Origin: UBA12191 sp009937185
GTDB taxonomy: Bacteria > Planctomycetota > UBA8108 > UBA1146
Length of the DNA: 64,000 nucleotides
Direction of reading: 5' to 3'
Assembly: GCA_938075155.1 (NCBI GenBank)
Contig: CALJGL010000004.1
Span: 149,071 to 213,070, forward strand
This document shows, one piece after another, positions 26,475-33,083 of the stretch (positions within the stretch are counted from its first letter, which is position 1; each line of letters starts with the position of its first letter). The translations under genes and the position numbers were made by a program. Under the pieces are notes generated by a model. That model was not told the DNA's origin, did not search any database, and saw nothing but the letters and a program-made list of their open reading frames with translations.

Positions 26475-27851
26475 TCAGGAGTCTTGCGACTCCAACTCAC
26501 GGGAGTCTCCCGAGTCGACTTCGACTCGGGAGACTTCCGGGCCCATGATCTGATCAAGGAGCGTAGTGGCAAATGAGCCCGCTGGCAGCGAGAACTTGAT
26601 CATCAACCCTTCTTCTCCTTCTTCACCTTTATGCCAACTGGCTTCAGGATCGCCAACAGAAACTCTCAGCGGTCTTCTCGACCCATCCAGATCAAGACCT
26701 CTCACATGAGAGAGCCACGACTCCGCTCTTAATCCTTCTGCTTCTAAAATCGCCATTTCAACATCACCGGCGAGCCCGAGTGGTGGTTTCATCTTTCGGC
26801 CGAATATCGGTCCTGTGGGAGAGACCTCCCCCGCTGCTGCGCGTTCGACCTCTATCTGATGGGCCACGGGATCCAGCTCAACATGAAACCTTGATCTTCT
26901 TCCCTCTAACTGGCAAATATCACCCGCCCATGGCGAATGATATGCATCAGGAGATCGATCCATTCGTTCAATAAGAACCCAGTTGAAAAGTTCTGACTGA
27001 TAAGCTGAGTAGTACATTTTCCGAAGCGGTCTAGGAATTCGTCTTGCAGCGGCACGCATGTTATCAGGGTGAGAACGCAGCGATTTCAGCATCGCCAACT
27101 CTGTGTTTCTTCCCGGGGGCAAAAGTTGTAGAGCTTGTTGAATATCACCTGCGGCGTAAGCGTCTCGGTATTCCTCAACGATGCCTTCACGTGGGGCCAA
27201 TAGTAAATCGAGGGCCTTGTCAATTTTTCTCCGGAGCAAAGCAGAACCTACTTTTGCGCCATCTCCATGGATGCCAAATCGCTGAGGTCCATAAAAATTG
27301 GGAAGCCCATGCAGAGCAATCTTTGAAAGAATCTTAGTGACATCTTCAAGGCAATCCTCACGAGTTTCCCTGATCAGAATTTCAAAACGATTTCCCTCAA
27401 GATGCCCCGTACGAATCTTATTTTTGTGTCTCTGGACTTCTTTGACTTCGATCCAGTGCTCTTCGACATCTTTAACTTTTGAATCAGAAAGAACAGGGAG
27501 AGAAAAAGTCTGTGTAGTGATGGCACGTTTATCTTTGAAACCTGCGAACCCGACATCGTCCGGTGAGACTTCAAATACCCTCGCGAGATGATTTCGAGCT
27601 TGAAGTGTAGTTCTGTTTCGCTTCTCTATTGTTATGTAGAGATGCTCTCCAGAACCGCATGGAGTATAGAGAGGAATCTCTTCCACTCTGAAATCTTCCC
27701 AGCGCCGGCGTATCACTCCTCCAGTAGGAAGGATTTCGTTAAAAAGTCGTGGAGGTTTATATCCCTGGTCTTTTGTCGTATTCAGGATGAGTCCTGAGCT
27801 CGTTTCGCCTGAACTATCTTCATCGCTAGAATGCGGTGTACTCTCAGACAT
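26475..27851 (-). CDS. truD: tRNA pseudouridine(13) synthase
   Basis: TruD isomerises U13 in tRNA. The catalytic Asp is in VGFAGFKDKRAITTQTFSL, and other family segments are HLYITIEKRNRTT, LEGNRFEILIR, LPNFYGPQRFGIHGDGAKVG, RKMYYSAYQSELFNWVL and PTGPIFGRKM. ATG 27851 (AGAGAG upstream) gives 458 residues. An alternative TTG at 27887 has its ribosome site too close. The protein is longer than E. coli TruD (about 350), mostly in the TRUD insertion and a Ser/Glu/Asp-rich C-terminal tail. Its stop is 3 bases from the convergent greA stop, and two hairpins fall within or beside its last codons. Confidence 0.93.
   Translation of the reverse strand: MSESTPHSSDEDSSGETSSGLILNTTKDQGYKPPRLFNEILPTGGVIRRRWEDFRVEEIPLYTPCGSGEHLYITIEKRNRTTLQARNHLARVFEVSPDDVGFAGFKDKRAITTQTFSLPVLSDSKVKDVEEHWIEVKEVQRHKNKIRTGHLEGNRFEILIRETREDCLEDVTKILSKIALHGLPNFYGPQRFGIHGDGAKVGSALLRRKIDKALDLLLAPREGIVEEYRDAYAAGDIQQALQLLPPGRNTELAMLKSLRSHPDNMRAAARRIPRPLRKMYYSAYQSELFNWVLIERMDRSPDAYHSPWAGDICQLEGRRSRFHVELDPVAHQIEVERAAAGEVSPTGPIFGRKMKPPLGLAGDVEMAILEAEGLRAESWLSHVRGLDLDGSRRPLRVSVGDPEASWHKGEEGEEGLMIKFSLPAGSFATTLLDQIMGPEVSRVEVDSGDSRELESQDS
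26478..26539. terminator. Two stacked stem-loops inside the 3' end of truD, beyond greA
   Basis: First hairpin: GGAGTC (26478-26483), loop TTGC, GACTCC (26488-26493). Second: 15-bp perfect arms at 26504-26518 and 26521-26535 with a two-base spacer, extended by further pairs to 26500 and 26539. There is no T-run. The stop codons of greA and truD are only 3 bases apart, so any terminator must lie in coding sequence. The second arm pair encodes the acidic SRVEVDSGDSRE tail of TruD. Confidence 0.6.
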
Positions 27852-27944
27852 TTTGCTCTCTCTTCCCGGGAAACCGAATGAGGACAAATCTCCCCCCAGC
27901 TTTGGCTTTTCTGCTCTTCACTTTCAATCTGTAGAACAGGTGTT

Positions 27945-28613
27945 CTATTCAGAAAAAGTTGAGCTTTCAATCACAGACGCCGGGGTACCGCTCACAATGA
28001 CACCCGATTCCACGTCTGATGTCACTATCGATCCGGGAAGAATCAATGATCTTGGGCCGACAATTCGCTCAGATAAGACGACAGTACGAGTACCTAGGTG
28101 AACCTCGTCCCCTAATCGCCCCATATCTTCGACCTGACTGCCGGACTCCATAATACAGGCGTCCCCACATCGAGAACCGACACCCATGCGACTTCCTGGC
28201 AATAAGAGACACCCGTGACCAATACGGACTCCCTCTTCCAAGATAACCCCTTGGTGGATAACGCTACCCGCCCCGATGATGACATTGTCGTCGACACTCG
28301 CACCTTCGGAGATCAGTACCTCTGGAATTATGGACAGCGAATTGAGAAGGCTGAGAGCTTTCCAGCGTTCTTGAGCGGAAGAGATCGCAATTGCTACTTT
28401 TGCTGATTGGGCGGCGATCAATTCTTGGAGAGTTTCGGCGGTCCCCCTCCAGAAATGCATTCCTAGACTAGGGTCTATGGCTTCATTAGAAGGATCTGAA
28501 ACCTTCCAAAAAACACAACCAACGCACTCTTTCTCGGGATCGGATTCAAGAACAGAGAGCACCCGCCTCAGTTCAGGACCATTGCCCAGAATAAGAATTT
28601 TCGTAATAGCCAT
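27945..28613 (-). CDS. PglD/NeuD-like hexapeptide-repeat O- or N-acetyltransferase
   Basis: 222-residue protein. The N-terminal 100 residues form a small nucleotide-sugar-binding Rossmann-like domain (TKILILGNGPELRRVLSVLES). Residues 105-215 form a left-handed beta-helix of hexapeptide repeats: VLISEGASVDDNVIIGAGSV, VILEEGVRIGHGCLLLPGS and LGTRTVVLSERIVGPRSLILPGS. It ends with the loop VESGVIVSGTPASVI, typical of sugar acyltransferases related to PglD. No glycan gene cluster surrounds it, so the acceptor is not predicted. It precedes truD on the same strand by about 90 bases. Confidence 0.75.
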   Translation of the reverse strand: MAITKILILGNGPELRRVLSVLESDPEKECVGCVFWKVSDPSNEAIDPSLGMHFWRGTAETLQELIAAQSAKVAIAISSAQERWKALSLLNSLSIIPEVLISEGASVDDNVIIGAGSVIHQGVILEEGVRIGHGCLLLPGSRMGVGSRCGDACIMESGSQVEDMGRLGDEVHLGTRTVVLSERIVGPRSLILPGSIVTSDVESGVIVSGTPASVIESSTFSE

Positions 28614-28665
28614 TCAACTCAACCCTCGGCTTGATAACGAATCAATCCTTGATATTTCCACACCA

Positions 28666-28691
28666 AGCATGCTATTTCGCATGTTTTTTTT
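28666..28691 (+). terminator. Stem-loop followed by T8, upstream of queF
   Basis: AGCATGC (28666-28672) pairs with GCATGTT (28679-28685), one G-U, around a six-base loop and runs into eight T residues (28684-28691). This has the form of a Rho-independent terminator on the plus strand, but no plus-strand gene lies upstream within 2 kb. It could be an attenuator in a long queF leader, or simply an AT-rich promoter region: TTTGCA (28689-28694) and TATTAA (28712-28717) are spaced 17 bases apart just after it. Confidence 0.45.
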
Positions 28692-28861
28692 GCATCGTAT
28701 AAATCAATGTGTATTAAATGTATCCATCTATCTTTGCCTTTACACCCGCTAATTCGCCCATTTCAAGGTCATCCACGAATCCTAGAGCCTCAACCTCCCC
28801 ATCTGCCTCTTCGGCCGCTAATATACCGGTGTTCTCATTGACCTCAGAAAAAGGAAACAGA

Positions 28862-29236
28862 ATGTCTAATATTCCTAATCGTGACCTCGATACCTTTCCT
28901 AACCCCCAGCCCCATAGGGATTTCGTCATTCATTTCGATTGTCCGGAATTCACATGCCTTTGCCCGCTCACAGGCCAACCTGATTTCGCACGTTTCGAAT
29001 TGGAGTACATTCCCGACCAGAAATGCGTCGAGAGTAAATCTTTGAAACTGTACTTATGGTCTTATCGAGATGAAGGTGCGTTTCATGAAGCCATCACCAA
29101 TCAGATTCTCGATGACTTAGTGGCAGCATGTGAACCTCGCTGGTTCAAAGTCACCGGGCATTTTTATGTCCGTGGAGGACTCACTCCCACGATCACTGTT
29201 GAACATGGAACTCGATCATCAGCCACCCCGGCATAA
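28862..29236 (+). CDS. queF: NADPH-dependent 7-cyano-7-deazaguanine reductase
   Basis: QueF reduces preQ0 to preQ1 in queuosine synthesis. This is the short, unimodular type (124 residues from ATG 28862). AAGGAAAC lies just upstream, and the longer frame from 28718 is rejected. Features are CLCPLTGQPDFARFELEY with the catalytic Cys that forms a thioimide with preQ0, the QueF motif ESKSLKLYLWSYRDEGAFHE, and HFYVRGGLTPTITVEHG at the end. Together with queA in the same window this shows the cell makes queuosine itself. lexA lies 99 bases downstream behind its own promoter. Confidence 0.95.
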   Translation: MSNIPNRDLDTFPNPQPHRDFVIHFDCPEFTCLCPLTGQPDFARFELEYIPDQKCVESKSLKLYLWSYRDEGAFHEAITNQILDDLVAACEPRWFKVTGHFYVRGGLTPTITVEHGTRSSATPA

Positions 29237-29255
29237 GGTCTTCGAAGCCCACGAC

Positions 29256-29284
29256 TTGACACACGAACATTCGTTCGCCATTGT
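29256..29284 (+). promoter_or_regulatory. lexA promoter with LexA (SOS) operator
   Basis: CGAACATTCGTTCG (29264-29277) is the CGAAC-N4-GTTCG palindrome bound by Gram-positive-type LexA. It lies between a consensus -35 TTGACA (29256-29261) and a weak -10 CATTGT (29279-29284) at 17-base spacing, so bound LexA would block polymerase. The operator is 58 bases before the lexA ATG, which means lexA represses itself, as usual in SOS systems. Confidence 0.85.
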
Positions 29285-29335
29285 GTGAAAGCCCCCCTAG
29301 AAAAGGGGCTTTCATCACTGTCATGAAAATGAACC

Positions 29336-30064
29336 ATGTCTAACACGCGAAAAAAGTCGTCACTCAAATCCAAATCCTCGGTTCCTGATTCCAAGATCTC
29401 GGACCGCGACTCACCGCGAGGAAACAACACTCGTCAACGAATGCTCGATCTCATTCGTAGTTCCAGTCATAGACCGGCAACCGTCCGGGAGTTGGCGACA
29501 CAACTGGGTCTCTCCTCTCCGGCCTCTGTTCATCGACATCTCAAAAAGCTTGAAGAAGCGGGACTGATCACGCGAGTCTCAGGAGGAGGTTCCCGAAGTT
29601 GGTCTCCCGTCATCGAAGATCAGGCAGATTCTCCACGTCCCGACTCGATTCCCGTCGTCGGCAGAATCGCTGCCGGACGCCCCATCGAAAGTTGTCTTGA
29701 ATCAGGTCAACAACCAGAAGAGTGGATCGATATGCCGCCTTCTGCTTTTGGTCAAAAAGATCAGGTCGTCGCACTCACCGTTGAGGGGCATAGCATGCAA
29801 GATGCGGGAATACACAATGGAGACCTCGCCATCATACGAAACCAACCTACCGTCGAGAATGGAGAGATTGCAGCCATCACCATCGAAGGAGAAGGCACTC
29901 TCAAGCGCTGGCTAAAAAAAACCGACGCCAGTCATGAAACCCGCATCATTCTCGAGGCGGCTCATCCGGATTTCCCCCCCCTCGAACTGAATTCTGAAAT
30001 GGGATCCATCAAAGTTTTCGGCAAACTCGTCGGAATCGTCCGTCGATTTGATCAATACAGATGA
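29336..30064 (+). CDS. lexA: LexA repressor
   Basis: 242-residue SOS repressor. A Lys/Ser-rich N-terminal arm of about 30 residues precedes the winged helix RPATVRELATQLGLSSPASVHRHLKKLEEAGLI (about 46-78). The S24 peptidase half has the Ala113-Gly114 self-cleavage site (GRIAAGRPIE), nucleophile Ser153 in VEGHSMQDAGIHNGDL and general base Lys190 in GEGTLKRWL. On RecA-filament contact it should cleave itself and derepress the regulon. The arm is longer than in E. coli LexA (202 residues). The operator in its own promoter matches the site before dinB. A small gene overlaps its stop. Confidence 0.95.
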   Translation: MSNTRKKSSLKSKSSVPDSKISDRDSPRGNNTRQRMLDLIRSSSHRPATVRELATQLGLSSPASVHRHLKKLEEAGLITRVSGGGSRSWSPVIEDQADSPRPDSIPVVGRIAAGRPIESCLESGQQPEEWIDMPPSAFGQKDQVVALTVEGHSMQDAGIHNGDLAIIRNQPTVENGEIAAITIEGEGTLKRWLKKTDASHETRIILEAAHPDFPPLELNSEMGSIKVFGKLVGIVRRFDQYR

Positions 30065-30324
30065 GCGAAGTTCATGAAGAAATTATCGACGAACCTCTGG
30101 AAGAGGTCATCGTACGATTTCATTCAAACCGTATCGAAATATTATCGATTTTATGGAATCGCCGTCTCCTGAAGGTGGAAAAAAACCATTCCCACTGGAT
30201 CGACAGATCTCTTCAACCGCCCCTGCACGGATTTACCGTTGAGGTTGATACTGGAGACATCCTCGAACTCGCCTATCAAGAAGCCCAAGCCGGCTGGCGT
30301 ATTGAACGACTCTTTCTTCAATAG
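30061..30324 (+). CDS. Small protein coupled to lexA, unknown function
   Basis: 87-residue soluble protein, not recognised. Its ATG overlaps the lexA stop (ATGA), so it should be translated with lexA and induced by DNA damage. The sequence is acidic at the N-terminus (EVHEEIIDEPLEEVIVRFHSN) and Trp/His-containing in the middle (ILWNRRLLKVEKNHSHW). It ends with a helix and strand pattern, GDILELAYQEAQAGWRIERLFL. No signal peptide, metal motif or HTH is apparent. The codon pattern and tight coupling argue that it is real. Confidence 0.7.
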   Translation: MSEVHEEIIDEPLEEVIVRFHSNRIEILSILWNRRLLKVEKNHSHWIDRSLQPPLHGFTVEVDTGDILELAYQEAQAGWRIERLFLQ

Positions 30325-30356
30325 AGCGACGGGGCACCTTATCGAGATGTAAAGCA

Positions 30357-30405
30357 CACTCGATCCCAGCACTCGATCCCAGCACAGAAGCCAGCACAGA
30401 AGCCA
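30357..30405. repeat. Two adjacent short tandem duplications
   Basis: CACTCGATCCCAG is repeated directly (30357-30369 and 30370-30382), followed at once by CACAGAAGCCAG (30383-30394) and an 11/12 second copy (30395-30405). Both lie in the 93-base gap between the convergent lexA-linked small gene and the VWA protein gene. No function is evident. Confidence 0.9.
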
Positions 30406-30417
30406 AAACGGCTTCTT

Positions 30418-32067
30418 CTAGTTCCCACCCTTAAAGCGATCATCGATATCATGAAATTCGCCTCCGTTATCGGTGGCCAAGCCTTCTAAGAACTGCCTGT
30501 TTTTACCCGAAAGAGAACCCAAAGACAGCACATGGATTTTGACCTGTCCCCAACGATTCCAACGCCGGACATGCCAACGGATACGATCGCCGTCATGAAT
30601 AAATCCCTCCGTCGCGGCACCTTCAGTGAGCAATATGATGGTATCGATGCCGGGTTCGAACAAAGCGAAACGCAAGGGTGAATACAGGTTCCCTCTTGCA
30701 GCACCGGGCCCCTGGGGAACTCCCTGATCATTAATTTTCTGGCTGACGGACTGGATGCAACGCGACAACAATTGAGGTGCTGAGAGTACGGGGATCCTTT
30801 GGCTGGCAAAAAAGACGACCTGTATCAGAGCATTTCCTGGTAAAGATCCCAAAACCTTAAGCAGTTCAGATTTCGCCACCTCGATACGACGAAGACCATC
30901 TCCATCAAAAGATCCATCCAAAGTTCTCGACATTCCACCAGAGACATCCGAGACAAAAACAATATGACGAGAATCGATGGGTATCCCATGATATTCGACG
31001 ACCCTTGTCTGCCCTTGTTCTTCTGGATCCCCGGTCTCATCTCCTCTTTCAGATTCAGGCGAATCTTTTTCGCCTTCTCCCGCAATCCAATCGGGTCCTC
31101 GACTGCGCCACCAAGAATCCCAAGCCACGACACTCTTTCCGAGATCGGATATTCCCGTCAAACCTTCGAGAGTCTTCATACAACTCTCCTGAAAACGCTG
31201 ATCGAGTTCACCTGCCAGAGAGATCAACTCTTCGATCAAGGGCGCTCTTTCACTTCTCGCGAGTGAACTCCCTTGTTGTGACAAGACTTGGAAAGCTCCT
31301 CTTCGAATGCGTGCTCCCCAATATCCCTGACGATCTTTGACCCCCTCTCTGACCATTTCCATACTGCGCTCAACGGCTACAGCAGGATCCACTTCGGCCA
31401 GAGCTTGGAGACTGGCAAGCCTCAAAGAGAGTGACTTCTTCTCTTGCCAGGCTTTGTCGATCACTTTCAAGGATGCGTCTCCCGTCAATTTCGCGAGGAC
31501 ACGGATCGCTTCACCACGGACCCACCAGGATTTATCCCTCTGAGCCATTTTCTCTATCACTTGAATTGTTTTCTTGGGCAAAGTTTGGGAGTCGAAATTC
31601 CCCAATGCAGAGACGGCTAACTCCCGAGCGGTATCACTCGATTTCCGCGAAGACACGATTCCTAGGAGGAAAGGTTGCGATTCTGTGATGGGATGCCGAT
31701 GTAGAATTTCGGCCAGCTGGATTTCAATACGATCTTTCTTTCCGGGATCTCCTTTTTGTAGAGGACTGCGATTCCAAGACTCGAGTAAAGAGAACATCTC
31801 TTCAGAAGAAAGATCCATCAAGAGTTTGAAAACCGCATCCCGTACCCTCCCTGAAGCATCTCCTAACAACGGAAAAACAGGGAGATACTTTTTATTTTGC
31901 ACCGCGGATTGAACTTCTTTGCGAGCCGCTGTCGCCGCATCGCTTTGCCGGCGGACAGAGCGCTCACTGTCGATCACTTCCTTGGGAAAATCCGGCTTTT
32001 GAGCCTCCAAGGTATTCAATGATGTCAGCACAAAAGCAAAGAAGAGAGCGAAGATCACTCGAGCCAT
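30418..32067 (-). CDS. Secreted HEAT-repeat protein with C-terminal von Willebrand A domain
   Basis: 549 residues from ATG 32067, which begins a clean signal peptide (MARVIFALFFAFVLTSLNTLEA). The longer frame to 32418 runs through a repeat array and is not expected to be translated. Residues about 60-330 are HEAT-like alpha repeats (ARELAVSALGNFD, VRGEAIRVLAKLTGDASLK). Residues about 355-545 form a VWA domain: HIVFVSDVSGGMSRTLDGS, ALIQVVFFASQ, DTIILLTEGAATEGF and HVLSLGS. The MIDAS is DVSGG instead of DxSxS, so metal binding may be altered. It is probably a periplasmic or surface protein. VWA proteins of this kind are numerous in planctomycetes; the partner is unknown. Confidence 0.8.
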   Translation of the reverse strand: MARVIFALFFAFVLTSLNTLEAQKPDFPKEVIDSERSVRRQSDAATAARKEVQSAVQNKKYLPVFPLLGDASGRVRDAVFKLLMDLSSEEMFSLLESWNRSPLQKGDPGKKDRIEIQLAEILHRHPITESQPFLLGIVSSRKSSDTARELAVSALGNFDSQTLPKKTIQVIEKMAQRDKSWWVRGEAIRVLAKLTGDASLKVIDKAWQEKKSLSLRLASLQALAEVDPAVAVERSMEMVREGVKDRQGYWGARIRRGAFQVLSQQGSSLARSERAPLIEELISLAGELDQRFQESCMKTLEGLTGISDLGKSVVAWDSWWRSRGPDWIAGEGEKDSPESERGDETGDPEEQGQTRVVEYHGIPIDSRHIVFVSDVSGGMSRTLDGSFDGDGLRRIEVAKSELLKVLGSLPGNALIQVVFFASQRIPVLSAPQLLSRCIQSVSQKINDQGVPQGPGAARGNLYSPLRFALFEPGIDTIILLTEGAATEGFIHDGDRIRWHVRRWNRWGQVKIHVLSLGSLSGKNRQFLEGLATDNGGEFHDIDDRFKGGN

Positions 32068-32178
32068 CTTCACATCCGTGCCGTCGCCACTCTGAAGAAA
32101 ACGATGCCCATTTTTCGACGATGAAATCAGGCTCGGCTGAACTTGCAGGAGTTCTGTCATGTGAGGCATCCAAAATCC

Positions 32179-32226
32179 GTTCAAAGTACAGTTCAAAGTA
32201 CAGTTCAAAGTACCGTTCAAATTACC
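32179..32226. repeat. Decaying 12-bp tandem array, four copies plus a degenerate fifth
   Basis: GTTCAAAGTACA (32179-32190) is followed by an identical copy, then GTTCAAAGTACC, then GTTCAAATTACC, then the weaker GTTTAAAATTTC. It lies 112 bases before the start of the VWA protein, within its probable leader on the minus strand. Divergence increases with coordinate, as expected if copies were added at the left end. Confidence 0.9.
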
Positions 32227-32400
32227 GTTTAAAATTTCTTTCACACGAGACCACCGGTCGTGGACACTAGTAGTGGTAGATTTGATACTGATACGAATGT
32301 TAAAAGAACTACAGCAGATCACCAGTTCTGATTTTGTCCGAATCTGGTCTCTGTTTCGCAAATCAACCCCCCAACACGTCACCGGGAAGGTCCAGCCAAC

Positions 32401-33063
32401 ATGTCTCAGGGGAAACAATCGCTACTGAAATGGGCGATCTTGCTGGGGATGACTCCCCTGCTCTGTGGCTGCTCCAGCGCATTCAAAAGAGATGTCACCG
32501 ACTGCTTTCGCGCCAAAGTAGGAGTGGGCGTGGGTCTCTACGCAGAAGCAGAAGTGACCTCACTGATCCAGCCCGCCGTAGGATTTGGAGACGGGTCGAT
32601 CACTCGAATGAGTACCGTGGGTTGGGACCCTCGTCCGGGACAACCCGCAGGAGTGCTTCGAACAGCGGCTTTTCCAACTCTGTTACTGGGATTTCCTTTC
32701 TATGAATCACCTTGGCCAGAGTCGACACCTGAGGAAGAATTCGAAAATCGAAAGCGTGGCTTACTCGGAGCTCTCATTTTGATGGGGAACCATTATGTTG
32801 AGGGAGAGAGTTGCTCCTTATTCGGCCTCCACGAACGAATACCCAATCCGCTGCTGAGTCAGGCTCCATCATTGCAACAATTGACACCTCTACAACAAAG
32901 AAGTAGGGACTCATGGATCGCAATCTCTGGCACTCTGGTACTGCTCAACGTCGATCTCGGCGTCAATCCCCTCGAAATTCTGGATATGCTAGGGTCATTA
33001 CTGGGTTTGGATCTTTTGTCAGATGATGAGAGACTGAATGAGGAGATGATTACAGTCCCCTGA
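32401..33063 (+). CDS. Lipoprotein of unknown function upstream of fadE
   Basis: 220-residue predicted lipoprotein: LLKWAILLGMTPLLCGCSS, with a lipobox at Cys24. The mature protein has Gly-rich strands (KVGVGVGLYAEAEVTSLIQPAVGFGDG) suggestive of a small barrel-like or envelope domain. A hydrophobic segment follows near 180 (IAISGTLVLLNVDLGVNPLEILDMLGSLLGLDLL). It is not recognised. GGAAGG lies about 11 bases before the ATG. It is 20 bases upstream of the acyl-CoA dehydrogenase gene on the same strand and near the outer-membrane transport cluster, so a role in lipid or hydrophobe handling is possible but only inferred. Confidence 0.65.
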   Translation: MSQGKQSLLKWAILLGMTPLLCGCSSAFKRDVTDCFRAKVGVGVGLYAEAEVTSLIQPAVGFGDGSITRMSTVGWDPRPGQPAGVLRTAAFPTLLLGFPFYESPWPESTPEEEFENRKRGLLGALILMGNHYVEGESCSLFGLHERIPNPLLSQAPSLQQLTPLQQRSRDSWIAISGTLVLLNVDLGVNPLEILDMLGSLLGLDLLSDDERLNEEMITVP

Positions 33064-33083
33064 TTGAACAGGAGCCATGATCC

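Noticed and set aside
28750..28861. preQ1 riboswitch before queF
   Set aside because: The H-type pseudoknot elements of preQ1-I and the larger preQ1-II/III cores were not found by eye; only a purine-rich ribosome site is present.
29287..29313. Hairpin GAAAGCCCC / GGGGCTTTC as queF terminator
   Set aside because: The 9-bp stem is real, but it lies after the lexA promoter and has no T-run; it is more likely part of the lexA 5' leader.
32068..32418. N-terminal 117-codon extension of the VWA protein frame
   Set aside because: It runs through a 12-bp tandem array giving a low-complexity Asn/Leu/Thr run and precedes a perfect signal peptide at ATG 32067; exported proteins begin at the signal.
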